A DNA stretch of 40,749 nt, taken from NCBI GenBank assembly GCA_034435955.1, contig DAOTWA010000034.1, positions 1-40,749 on the forward strand, read 5' to 3'. The notes under the pieces were generated by a model, which had not been told where the DNA came from, did not search any database, and saw only the letters and a program-made list of their open reading frames with translations. Position numbers and translations under genes: made by a program. Shown here in pieces: positions 1 to 9,744 of the stretch (its first letter is position 1; each line of letters begins with the position of its first letter). This DNA is from DAOTWA01 sp034435955 (GTDB lineage: Bacteria; Chloroflexota; Anaerolineae; Anaerolineales; Anaerolineaceae).

Positions 1-1001
1 ACCGGAGTTGACGGCCCGGCCTTGCGAAGCTTATGCCCGCGGAAATCGAACATGGCGCGTATTTTGCCATACGCATTACCGGCCACCACCACATCGCCGA
101 GCTCTAAAGTGCCGTTTTGCACCAGCAGGGTCGCCACCACGCCTTTAGCCCGATCGACCTTTGCTTCGATCACCGTCCCGAAAACTTTTCCATCCGGATT
201 GGCGCGAATATCGCTGCTGTCGGCTACCAGCAGGATCGCCTCCAACAGGTCCTCGATGCCTGTCTTCTGCTTAGCCGAGACCGGCACGACGATCGTATTT
301 CCATCCCATTCGTCGGGTACCAGGCCGGCATCAGCAAGCTGATGCTTGACGAAATCGGGATTAGCATCCGGGCGGTCCATCTTGTTTAGGGCGACGACGA
401 TGGGCACACGCGCTGCTTTGGCGTGGGCGATCGCCTCGCGCGTCTGCGGCATGACGCCATCATTGGCAGCCACCACCAGCACGACGATGTCCGCGCCCTG
501 CGCGCCGCGTGCGCGCATGGCGGTGAATGCGGCATGGCCTGGTGTATCCAGAAACGTGATCACGCGGCCTTTGTGTTCCACCTGATAGGCGCCGATGTGC
601 TGGGTAATGCCTCCCGTCTCGGCCCCTGCCACGTTGGTATGGCGAATGGCGTCCAAAAGAGTGGTTTTGCCATGATCCACGTGTCCGAGAATGGTGACCA
701 CCGGAGGGCGGGGCACCAGTTTTGCCGGGTCTTCATTGGCAATCAGCCGCCGCCAGAGGGGAATCTCGCTTGTATCCTGTTCATGGATTTCTTCGAGGAC
801 TTCCAGATTGGCTTCAAAGCCCATCTCCGACGCAACCACGGCGGCGGTATCGAAATCGATCTGCTGGTTAATGTTGGCCATCACCCCATTGGCCATCAGA
901 ATCTTGATGACCTGGATGGGGCTGGCCTGAATCCGCTGCGCAAGCTCGCGCACGGTAATGCTCGCCGGTAATTCAATTTTGTTATGCCCATTTTCGCTCA
1001 T
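1..1001 (-). CDS. infB: Translation initiation factor IF-2, N-terminal part (cut by window edge)
   Basis: This GTPase brings initiator tRNA to the 30S subunit and promotes subunit joining in the cytoplasm. The first 333 residues are visible. An IF2_N-type segment (about 14-65) is followed by the G domain: G1 GHVDHGKT at 106-113, G3 DTPGH at 152-156, G4 NKMD at 206-209 and G5 SAK at 242-244, then the start of domain II. The C-terminal domains lie beyond base 1. The N-terminal extension before the G domain is only about 100 residues, so this is a short IF-2 without the long linker seen in enterobacteria. The ATG start is supported by AGGAG at 1008-1012 on the minus strand. It is the third gene after nusA and rnpM, separated from rnpM by 134 bases in which I see no clear promoter. 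The family assignment is very secure. Confidence 0.97.
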   Translation of the reverse strand, partial: MSENGHNKIELPASITVRELAQRIQASPIQVIKILMANGVMANINQQIDFDTAAVVASEMGFEANLEVLEEIHEQDTSEIPLWRRLIANEDPAKLVPRPPVVTILGHVDHGKTTLLDAIRHTNVAGAETGGITQHIGAYQVEHKGRVITFLDTPGHAAFTAMRARGAQGADIVVLVVAANDGVMPQTREAIAHAKAARVPIVVALNKMDRPDANPDFVKHQLADAGLVPDEWDGNTIVVPVSAKQKTGIEDLLEAILLVADSSDIRANPDGKVFGTVIEAKVDRAKGVVATLLVQNGTLELGDVVVAGNAYGKIRAMFDFRGHKLRKAGPSTP

Positions 1002-1135
1002 AGGGTACTCCTTCTGTTTTGCTCGCCATCCTGACTTCTCCCGTATCAGGCATCTAAACCGCCCTGTAGCGCCTGGTGGTAAAGATGGCTGGCAGTTATT
1101 TCCTGGTCCGCTGAGCAAGGAAAATGGGGTGTTGA

Positions 1136-1495
1136 TTAATTCATCCCAACCGATCCTCGCAGTTCCTCATCTCTGCCGGTGGGTGATGCTTCCCCGGCTC
1201 GAGAAGGATCGCCCTCAGGCAGAGTTTTCAGGAACGCCAGCAGGCGCTCACGGTCTTGATCTGTCAGCTCGGTTTTCAATGCCTGCGCCAGCGCGCCTTT
1301 CAACCCACGCTCCCAACAGGATTGCAGGTTGTGCAGGTACGCGCCCCTTCCGGCGGCCTTTCCAGTCGGATCGACGAAGACGCCATCCGGTCGCCGCACC
1401 ACACGGATCAGGCTGCGCTTCGCCTGGACCGTCCGACACCCCACACAGGTGCGCTGCGGCACGTGCTTGACTCGTCGTTCCTTCTTGCCGGCCAC
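1136..1495 (-). CDS. rnpM: RNase P modulator / YlxR (DUF448) RNA-binding protein
   Basis: This small basic protein of 119 residues carries the YlxR signature PQRTCVGCR near residues 13-21 and GRGAYLH near residue 49. In Bacillus the family binds the RNase P RNA and modulates its activity (hence rnpM); older annotations call it a nucleic-acid-binding protein of the nusA-infB operon. It lies between nusA (27 bases away) and infB, the usual position for this family. The frame opens with GTG at 1495, close behind the nusA stop, so translational coupling is likely. The C-terminal 25 residues after the conserved fold are polar and probably disordered. The function is inferred from family and context. 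Confidence 0.93.
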   Translation of the reverse strand: MAGKKERRVKHVPQRTCVGCRTVQAKRSLIRVVRRPDGVFVDPTGKAAGRGAYLHNLQSCWERGLKGALAQALKTELTDQDRERLLAFLKTLPEGDPSRAGEASPTGRDEELRGSVGMN

Positions 1496-1522
1496 CTTAC
1501 GCTCTCTTGTCAGTGATATCGA

Positions 1523-3424
<1,902 letters not shown>

Positions 3425-3466
3425 CCGTTCTCTTGCTCCACACCTTACTGCCCTGTCTTATACGAA

Positions 3467-3491
3467 GAAAAGTGGGGAACGCCCACTTTTC
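3467..3491 (-). other. Perfect inverted repeat in the nusA leader
   Basis: Ten-base arms (3467-3476 and 3482-3491) flank a 5-base loop, and TTTT occurs at the arm ends on both strands. It lies inside the predicted nusA transcript leader, downstream of the promoter at 3529-3557. It could act as an attenuator or NusA-responsive pause/terminator hairpin, or as a protein operator between the divergent genes. The symmetry is seen directly; the role is inferred. Confidence 0.6.
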
Positions 3492-3528
3492 GCTGTAGAC
3501 CATATTGCCACAACTGCGTGCGCATTGG

Positions 3529-3557
3529 ATTTTATCACAAAAGATACCCTGACGCAA
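3529..3557 (-). promoter_or_regulatory. Promoter of nusA-rnpM-infB
   Basis: Read on the minus strand, TTGCGT and TAAAAT are separated by exactly 17 bases, a good sigma70-type match. The predicted transcript start is near 3522, giving a leader of about 98 bases before nusA. Confidence 0.65.
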
Positions 3558-3650
3558 GGCATCCGCGTTCGGTAACATGATCATCGGACCTGACAGGGAA
3601 ATCGTTGTCAAGCTTTCGACTCTATTCTTTCATTTTCCAATTTTAATCGC

Positions 3651-3656
3651 TATACT
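3651..3656 (+). promoter_or_regulatory. -10 element of the methyltransferase-like gene
   Basis: TATACT lies 18 bases before the ATG at 3675. The matching -35 region is weak (TTTCAT at 3628). AGAGG at 3663-3667 is the likely ribosome binding site. Confidence 0.45.
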
Positions 3657-3674
3657 TTTAGCAGAGGTTTCGTA

Positions 3675-5906
3675 ATGGCGACGGACCTTTCTTATATTAC
3701 CAGTGATCAGCCTGCGCCACTGCTGCCGTTGGCGCGCTACCTGCCTCTCCTGCCCGCCGGCCTGGCCGAAAAATGGTTGTCACATAACGTCCCGCCAGGT
3801 TCCTGGGTGTTGGACCCCTTCGGAGCCACGCCCCAGCATGCCCTGGAGGCTGCCCGCGCCGGCTATCGCGTCCTGGTGGCCGCCAATAATCCGATCCTGG
3901 CCTTCATGGTCGAGATTTTGGCTGAGGGACACACTGCGGATGAATTCCGGGCTGCTCTTGCCGACCTGGCCGCCGCGCGCCGGGGTGATGAACGCCTTGA
4001 AATTCACATCCAGGCGCTGTACGCCACCGAATGCAGCAACTGCGGCCGGCGGATCGGCGCCAGGGCTTTCCTGTATTCTCAATCCGCGGCCCCTTACGCC
4101 TGCCTGTATCGCTGCCCTTATTGCGGCGACGAGGGAGAACGCAAAGTGTCCGAGGATAATCTGGCCGCCCTGGCTAGGGTCGCCCGCGGGGATGGCCTTC
4201 ACCGCGCTCGCGCTTTGGAGCGGGTCGCGCCGTTGGACGACCCAAACCGCGCCGACGTGGAAGAAGCCCTGAACTGCTACCTGCCAAGACCCTTGTACAC
4301 CCTGACGACTTTGATCAACAAACTGGATAGTCTGCCGGTCAACGCCGTCAGGCGCAGGCTGCTCTCCGCGTTATTGATCAGCGCGTGCGACCAGGGTAAC
4401 ACATTATGGCAATACCCGACCGTTCGTGCGCGCCCAAAACAGCTCACCATACCCCACCATTTCCGTGAAAACAACCTGTGGCTGGCGCTGGAGGAAGCCA
4501 TCCCAGAATGGAGCACCAACGGGCCGCCCATTCCGTTCAGCCGATGGCCTCAGCAACCTCCCCCGTCCGGCGGAATTTGCCTTTACCAGGGGCGGCTGCG
4601 CGAGCTGGCGCCTTCGCTCCCCTCCCTGGGAGTGCGCGCGGCGTTGACGGCGCTGCCCCGCCCCAACCAGGCTTTTTGGACGCTTTCAGCCCTGTGGACC
4701 GGCTGGTTGTGGGGGGGAGAGGCGGTTCAACCTATGCGCAGCGCCCTCAGCCGCCGCCGCTACGATTGGAACTGGCACGCCATCGCCCTTGGGAGCGCTT
4801 TCAGCAGCCTGGCGGGCGGCGTGCGAACAGGGATACCCGTTTTCGCCGTTCTAACAGAGGTCGAGCAAGCCTTCATCGCCGCGGCCATGATTGGGGCGGC
4901 CTCCGCCGGGCTGGAGCTGCAGGGCGCCGCCTACCGCGAGGATCAGGACCAGGCTCAGATTACCTGGATTACCGGCCCGCGGCGCAGCACTCCTCCTGCC
5001 CACGGGTTCGAGGCATCGGTCCGGCGCAGCGCCGCGCAGCATCTGGCCAGCCGGGGAGAGCCGGCCAGTTATGCCTGGCTGGCTGCGGCTGTCCTGGCAG
5101 ATGCCGCCAGGGAAGGCGCGCTGACCGCGCGCGAAACCCAGAACCCTGGCGATGTGTTGAGCCAGGTGCAGAATGTGTTGCGCGTCGTTCTCTCTGACCG
5201 GGCCGTGTTCACCCGCTTTGGCGGCAGCGAGCATTCCATCGAAGTGGGCATGTGGGCGCTGGCAAAGCCTCCTCCGGTGGAGCTCTCCCTCTCCGATCGC
5301 GTCGAGAGAACGGTTGAGCAATACCTTCGCGATCACCCCGCCTGTACCGCCGAAGAGCTGGATCAGGCCGTCTGCCAGGCGTTCCCTGGTCCTAGCACGC
5401 CAGACAGGCGACTGGTGCAAATGTGCCTCGAATCATATGGAGAGCCGCTCGAAGAACAGCCCATGCGCTGGCGGTTGCGCAGCGAGGACGAGCCGACCCA
5501 CCGCGAAGCGGATCTGGCCGAAGTGCGCGCTCTGCTGATAACGCTTGGGGAACGCCTGGGTTTTCAATCCGAGGGCGAATTACCCCTGATCTGGCGTGAA
5601 GAAGCGCGGCCGGTGTACGCCTTCTACCCCATCACCTCCGCCAGCGTGGATCGCTGGCTGCTGGCCTACGAGCGACCTGCCCCTTTCTGCTGCGTGGTGC
5701 TGCCAGGCGGACGGGCGAACCTGCTCAGCCTCAAGCTGCGCCGCAATCCACGCCTGGAGCGCGCCGCGGCTTCCGGCTGGCATTTCATCAAGTTCCGCAA
5801 TTTACGCCGCATCGCCGATCTGCCGCTGTTGACGCGCGAGAGCTGGATCGAGCAGATTCAGATCGACCCGCCGGAATCTAAAATAACCCAGATGGATATG
5901 TTCTAA
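3675..5906 (+). CDS. DNA-methyltransferase-like protein with degenerate catalytic motif
   Basis: The 743-residue protein starts like a class of amino-methyltransferases: VLDPFGATP at 45-53 resembles the SAM-binding DPFxGSG motif I. Two CxxC pairs (120/123 and 147/150) form a probable zinc ribbon inserted in the fold. Where DNA adenine methylases carry DPP[YF], this protein has TALPRPNQAFW at 325-335: the surrounding residues look right but the catalytic Asp is replaced by Ala. The C-terminal part (about 600-743) is a separate region with RANLLSLKLRRNPRLERA, possibly a degenerate nuclease-like or DNA-binding module; I do not recognise it firmly. AGAGG precedes the ATG. The gene stands alone, divergent from nusA. 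It may be a DNA-binding protein derived from a methylase, or a family with unusual chemistry. The methylase relationship is moderately sure; activity is doubtful. Confidence 0.6.
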   Translation: MATDLSYITSDQPAPLLPLARYLPLLPAGLAEKWLSHNVPPGSWVLDPFGATPQHALEAARAGYRVLVAANNPILAFMVEILAEGHTADEFRAALADLAAARRGDERLEIHIQALYATECSNCGRRIGARAFLYSQSAAPYACLYRCPYCGDEGERKVSEDNLAALARVARGDGLHRARALERVAPLDDPNRADVEEALNCYLPRPLYTLTTLINKLDSLPVNAVRRRLLSALLISACDQGNTLWQYPTVRARPKQLTIPHHFRENNLWLALEEAIPEWSTNGPPIPFSRWPQQPPPSGGICLYQGRLRELAPSLPSLGVRAALTALPRPNQAFWTLSALWTGWLWGGEAVQPMRSALSRRRYDWNWHAIALGSAFSSLAGGVRTGIPVFAVLTEVEQAFIAAAMIGAASAGLELQGAAYREDQDQAQITWITGPRRSTPPAHGFEASVRRSAAQHLASRGEPASYAWLAAAVLADAAREGALTARETQNPGDVLSQVQNVLRVVLSDRAVFTRFGGSEHSIEVGMWALAKPPPVELSLSDRVERTVEQYLRDHPACTAEELDQAVCQAFPGPSTPDRRLVQMCLESYGEPLEEQPMRWRLRSEDEPTHREADLAEVRALLITLGERLGFQSEGELPLIWREEARPVYAFYPITSASVDRWLLAYERPAPFCCVVLPGGRANLLSLKLRRNPRLERAAASGWHFIKFRNLRRIADLPLLTRESWIEQIQIDPPESKITQMDMF

Positions 5907-5964
5907 TTCACCGCCAGACGATTGGAAAATACCGCAGCAACTTCTAGCCCTCGCCAACCAGCGA

Positions 5965-8900
5965 TTAAGGGGATGGCCACGTTGTGTCTGTCGGCGTGGC
6001 GCTCGGCGTCAGGGTCAGCGTCGGGGTTGGCGTGGGCGTAGGCGTCGGTGAAGGGCTTGGCGTGAGAGTTGGCGTCGGGGTTTGCGTCGGTGTAGAGGTG
6101 GGCGTGACGGTCGGCGTGAGCGTAGGCGTGGGCGTCCGCGTGGGCACCATCATCTCCAGGTGGATGCGCTTCTCCGCATAAGTATCCTGCGTGCTGTGCA
6201 TATACAGGCGCAGCGTCACTTCGCCTTCCGGCATGTCTTTGAGGTCCCAGGTGTACAGCTTATCTGGCTGTTTGACCGGAGAATGATTTTCATCCACCAG
6301 CGTCTTCCAATCGTGGGGGTCGTCTCCTTCCCCATATTCCAGTTTCCACCAATCGAAATTAGCTGTTGCGTCGGCCACCCCGTAAACATCCACTGACTGG
6401 CTGGTGATGGTCTGCTCATCGCTCAGGCCACTGAAGGCCAGTAACGGTCGCGGGTCGCTCGAATTGCATTCGCGATCTGGCGCGAAGAAGATCGGATCAG
6501 AGAAACCATTGTCCTTGGCCCACTTTTGCCCCTGGGGGTTGTCCTTGATCCACTTGCGCGCCCAAGGGTCCTGCACGTTTATGGCGAATTTTTCGTCGGT
6601 GAAATCCGCACAGGCGCCCGAAGCCTTCAGCCCTGTCCAGGTATCCACGTTAACTTTCTGCCACAGGTCCTGGGAGGCGGGCAAGGGCGGCTGGTCGGCA
6701 GCGAAGTATTCCGTGCGCTGCTCAGGACACCACTGCGACGGTTCCGTCCCCGAGATGGCACAGATCACCCGCTCCACCACCCCGGCCGGCTTGCTGAAAG
6801 GCGTCGGTGTCCCGCCGGTGAGATGCTGAATGGCTGTCTGCATGAATTGAGCCCAGATGGGCGCCGCCCCGGTCAAACCGGTGGTGTCGATCATGGGCGT
6901 GTAGTCGGCGTTGCCCACCCAGACCCCTACGGCCAGATCCGGTGTATAACCGAGCGTCCAGTTGTCGCGGAAATCATTGGTCGTTCCGGTCTTGGCTGCT
7001 GCCGGAAAGGGTAGATTGATCACCGGATGAGCCCCGAAGGCCGGCGTGCGCGCCTGAGTGTCCGAAAGAATCGAGGTAATTAAGAAAGCATGCTCAGGGC
7101 GCACGACCTGGTCTCCCGAGGGCGGGGTGTAGGAATACACCACCTTCCCGGCGTGATCCTCGATCTTCGTGATAGCAACTGGTGGCACGCGTCGGCCATC
7201 GTTGGCATAGACCGCGTAGGCGCCGGTGAGCTGCAGGAGAGTAACTTCCCCGCCGCCCAGGGTTAATGAAAGCCCGTATTGGTCGCTCGTCAGTGTGGTG
7301 ATGCCCAGACGTTTAGCGAAATTGATCAGCCCACCCTGATCCGGGTTGTTGGGATCACCGTAAATGCCAACGAATTGAAGGGTTTTGACCGCTGGAATGT
7401 TGTAAGAATTGGCCAGGGCCGTCCGCACGGTCACCGGTCCGTGGAAACGGTTGTCATAATTGGTTGGTTTGTAGGGCGGACGCGGGTCGCTGGGGTTGCC
7501 GGATGGGGGGAACTCGGACGGCACGTCCCAGATGAGGGTGGCTGGCGTCCAGCCTTTCTCAAAAGCGGCCACGTAGGTCAACGGCTTGATCGAAGAGCCC
7601 GGCTGGCGGGGCACCAGGGCCATATTGATCTGACCGGCAATGGCGTCATTATAAAAATCGGCCGACCCGACCATCGCCAAAATTTCTCCCGTGGCCGGAC
7701 GGATGGCCACGAGCGCCCCATCGGTGACGTGCTTATCGGCCAGCGTCGCCACCTGCTGTTGAACGATCTGCTGGGCCTGGTCCTCCAGGTACGGATCAAG
7801 CGTGGTGGTTACCGTAAAGCCGGAACGGTAAATGGTTTGCGGATCGTACTGCGCTTCCAGTAAAGAGCGAATGTAATTGACCCAATGCGGGTAACGCATA
7901 GAGACATTGGCGCTGGTGAAGTTGTAGTTCTCCAGCGCGGTGGCGGCATCCGCGACTGCTTGCGCGTCAACACACACCGGCTGACGCGAGTTACTGACCT
8001 CGATGCAGTTGCGCTCCTGGCTGAGCTGCCACATCAGGATCAGCACCTGCTTCTGGCGCCGGAGAGCGGCATCGCGGTTGGTGTAGATATCATAGACCGA
8101 GGGGGCCTGCGGCAGTCCGGCCAGAAAAGCCGCCTGCCACAAGGTGAGTTTATCCGCGCTGGTCTTGAAGTACGTCTCGGCGGCTGCCTCCACGCCATAA
8201 GCCAGATTGCCGTAGTAATTCTCGTTCATGTATAACTCGAGAATCTGGTCCTTGGTGTAGCGCCGCGTGATCTCCGAGGAGAGTACGATCTCGCGCGCCT
8301 TGCGCTGGACCGTACGCTGGTTGCGTTCTTCGGGCGTGAAAAGCAGGTTGCGGGCGAGCTGCTGCGTGATGGTCGATGCGCCGGAAACCACATCGCCGGT
8401 GGTGTAATTCTGCCACAATGCGCGAACGATCGCGATCGGGTCGAAGCCGGGATGGCTGTAGAAGTCCTTGTCTTCGGTCGCCAATGTGGCCGCCACCATA
8501 TAGGGGGAGATTTTGTCCAGAGTGGTGTACGTGCGCCGGCCGGCGTTTGGATCCAGTATCTCGTAAAGCAGGTCGCCGTTGCGATCCAAAATGCGCGTGG
8601 TCTCGAACTGCGAGGCGTGCTGCTGCAGATCATCCACGCTGGGCAGCGTGGCGGCGATCGAATAATACTGGTAAATCGCCCACGAGCCCACCGCAACGAG
8701 CGCGAGCACGCCAACGAACACCAAGGCGATGATCACCCGCAGCAGGCAACCCGCAGCCGTACGCCATCCGCTTGACCTGGCGCGGATGGGGGTCGTATGC
8801 CGCCGCGCCGAAGGCGGTGCCGTCGTAGCCTGGCCTGCCGAAGCTCTGGCAAGCGAGCTAACCGCTGCGCGGGAGACGCGCGTCGCGTACGGGTCAATCT

Positions 8901-9621
8901 CGTCCACCCGTCTGGGGAGGGGCATGCCGTACTGGTCGATGGCCAGCGGAGGGACAGTAGCCTCGTCGTCGTTGCGCGGCGCCTGCGAACCCTCGACTTG
9001 CGGCTCAGACGCGCGCGTCACGTCGAGCGGTCCGGCTCCATTCAGGCGCATGGGCTGCGTTTCTTCTTCCGAGGGGAAAAGTGCCCCGGGAGCGGCGCTC
9101 TCCTGGCCGTACCATCCGCCGGTCGCTTCAGGATAACCGGTCGGATGCCGTCCGGTGACAAATTCGCCGGAAAAAGGCCCAGACCCGGCGGCCGGCGGTT
9201 GGACCGGTTCTTCTGCCGGCGGCGTCCCTTCTTCAACCGGCGAAGAAGGCTGGTCGAGTGGGACGGCTGTGCTTTCCGGACCAGCGGCGGCTTCATCCAC
9301 CTCATTCGCCAGGCGAGAGGCTAAGGACTTCTCTTCACCTTGCAATGCGCTTTCAACCGGCGGGATATCATTGGCTTCGCCATCGGGGGACGCAACCACC
9401 TCCCCGCCGCCAGCCGCCCCCTTTTCCGCCGCCTCGACCGGAGATTCAGGGGGCAGCGGTTTTTCCGCCGGAATGGCTGCTTCCTCCGGTGTTCGGGCCG
9501 GGGTGATTTCAGGTTCATCCTGGCTGGCAGCCAGGCGTCGGAATCGCTGACTGGGTCGCTCAGAGGAAGCGGGGTTGTGATGGCTCATGGAGGCAGGCTG
9601 GTTCGTTTTCGGGTCATCCAT
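5965..9621 (-). CDS. Class A penicillin-binding protein (PBP1a type) with long N- and C-terminal extensions
   Basis: This bifunctional peptidoglycan synthase polymerises glycan strands and cross-links peptides at the outer face of the membrane. The 1218 residues run as follows: a low-complexity acidic cytoplasmic region (1-285), one membrane segment (about 292-314), a GT51 transglycosylase with catalytic E383 in ATEDKDFYSHPGFD and GASTITQQLARN at 414-425, and a transpeptidase with S676xxK679, SYN at 739-741 and KTGT at 877-880. A further extracellular region of about 240 residues follows, then a Pro-Thr repeat tail. Typical PBP1a proteins are 700-900 residues. No good ribosome binding site precedes ATG 9621; ATG 9588 is an alternative. 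The N-terminal region repeats Thr-centred motifs (see findings). The enzyme class is secure; the extensions have no known role. Confidence 0.95.
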   Translation of the reverse strand: MDDPKTNQPASMSHHNPASSERPSQRFRRLAASQDEPEITPARTPEEAAIPAEKPLPPESPVEAAEKGAAGGGEVVASPDGEANDIPPVESALQGEEKSLASRLANEVDEAAAGPESTAVPLDQPSSPVEEGTPPAEEPVQPPAAGSGPFSGEFVTGRHPTGYPEATGGWYGQESAAPGALFPSEEETQPMRLNGAGPLDVTRASEPQVEGSQAPRNDDEATVPPLAIDQYGMPLPRRVDEIDPYATRVSRAAVSSLARASAGQATTAPPSARRHTTPIRARSSGWRTAAGCLLRVIIALVFVGVLALVAVGSWAIYQYYSIAATLPSVDDLQQHASQFETTRILDRNGDLLYEILDPNAGRRTYTTLDKISPYMVAATLATEDKDFYSHPGFDPIAIVRALWQNYTTGDVVSGASTITQQLARNLLFTPEERNQRTVQRKAREIVLSSEITRRYTKDQILELYMNENYYGNLAYGVEAAAETYFKTSADKLTLWQAAFLAGLPQAPSVYDIYTNRDAALRRQKQVLILMWQLSQERNCIEVSNSRQPVCVDAQAVADAATALENYNFTSANVSMRYPHWVNYIRSLLEAQYDPQTIYRSGFTVTTTLDPYLEDQAQQIVQQQVATLADKHVTDGALVAIRPATGEILAMVGSADFYNDAIAGQINMALVPRQPGSSIKPLTYVAAFEKGWTPATLIWDVPSEFPPSGNPSDPRPPYKPTNYDNRFHGPVTVRTALANSYNIPAVKTLQFVGIYGDPNNPDQGGLINFAKRLGITTLTSDQYGLSLTLGGGEVTLLQLTGAYAVYANDGRRVPPVAITKIEDHAGKVVYSYTPPSGDQVVRPEHAFLITSILSDTQARTPAFGAHPVINLPFPAAAKTGTTNDFRDNWTLGYTPDLAVGVWVGNADYTPMIDTTGLTGAAPIWAQFMQTAIQHLTGGTPTPFSKPAGVVERVICAISGTEPSQWCPEQRTEYFAADQPPLPASQDLWQKVNVDTWTGLKASGACADFTDEKFAINVQDPWARKWIKDNPQGQKWAKDNGFSDPIFFAPDRECNSSDPRPLLAFSGLSDEQTITSQSVDVYGVADATANFDWWKLEYGEGDDPHDWKTLVDENHSPVKQPDKLYTWDLKDMPEGEVTLRLYMHSTQDTYAEKRIHLEMMVPTRTPTPTLTPTVTPTSTPTQTPTPTLTPSPSPTPTPTPTPTLTLTPSATPTDTTWPSP
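5972..6150 (-). repeat. Pro-Thr coding repeat tract at the PBP C-terminus
   Basis: Imperfect tandem hexanucleotides of the GTNGGN type (plus strand) encode alternating Pro-Thr/Ser pairs. This is a low-complexity coding tract, likely a wall-spanning stalk and a place where replication slippage could change length. Confidence 0.85.
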
Positions 9622-9709
9622 CGGTTGACAGCGCTGTTAGACAGGCATGGCAACCTGGATTTCATCATTCGTACTCTACGCCGACAGCCCTCATTCTAGC
9701 ACAAAACCT

Positions 9710-9738
9710 TTGACCGTTGGGTGCGATGCCCGTAAAAT
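9710..9738 (+). promoter_or_regulatory. Promoter of the glycoside hydrolase gene, predicted leaderless
   Basis: TTGACC (9710-9715) and TAAAAT (9733-9738) are 17 bases apart. The -10 ends 6 bases before ATG 9745, so the transcript should begin at or next to the start codon. There is no ribosome binding site. Confidence 0.7.
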
Positions 9739-9744
9739 GGGAAC

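Noticed and set aside
5972..6150. Tandem short repeats that could be taken for a CRISPR or satellite array
   Set aside because: They are in frame and encode the Pro-Thr tail of the PBP; there are no spacers.
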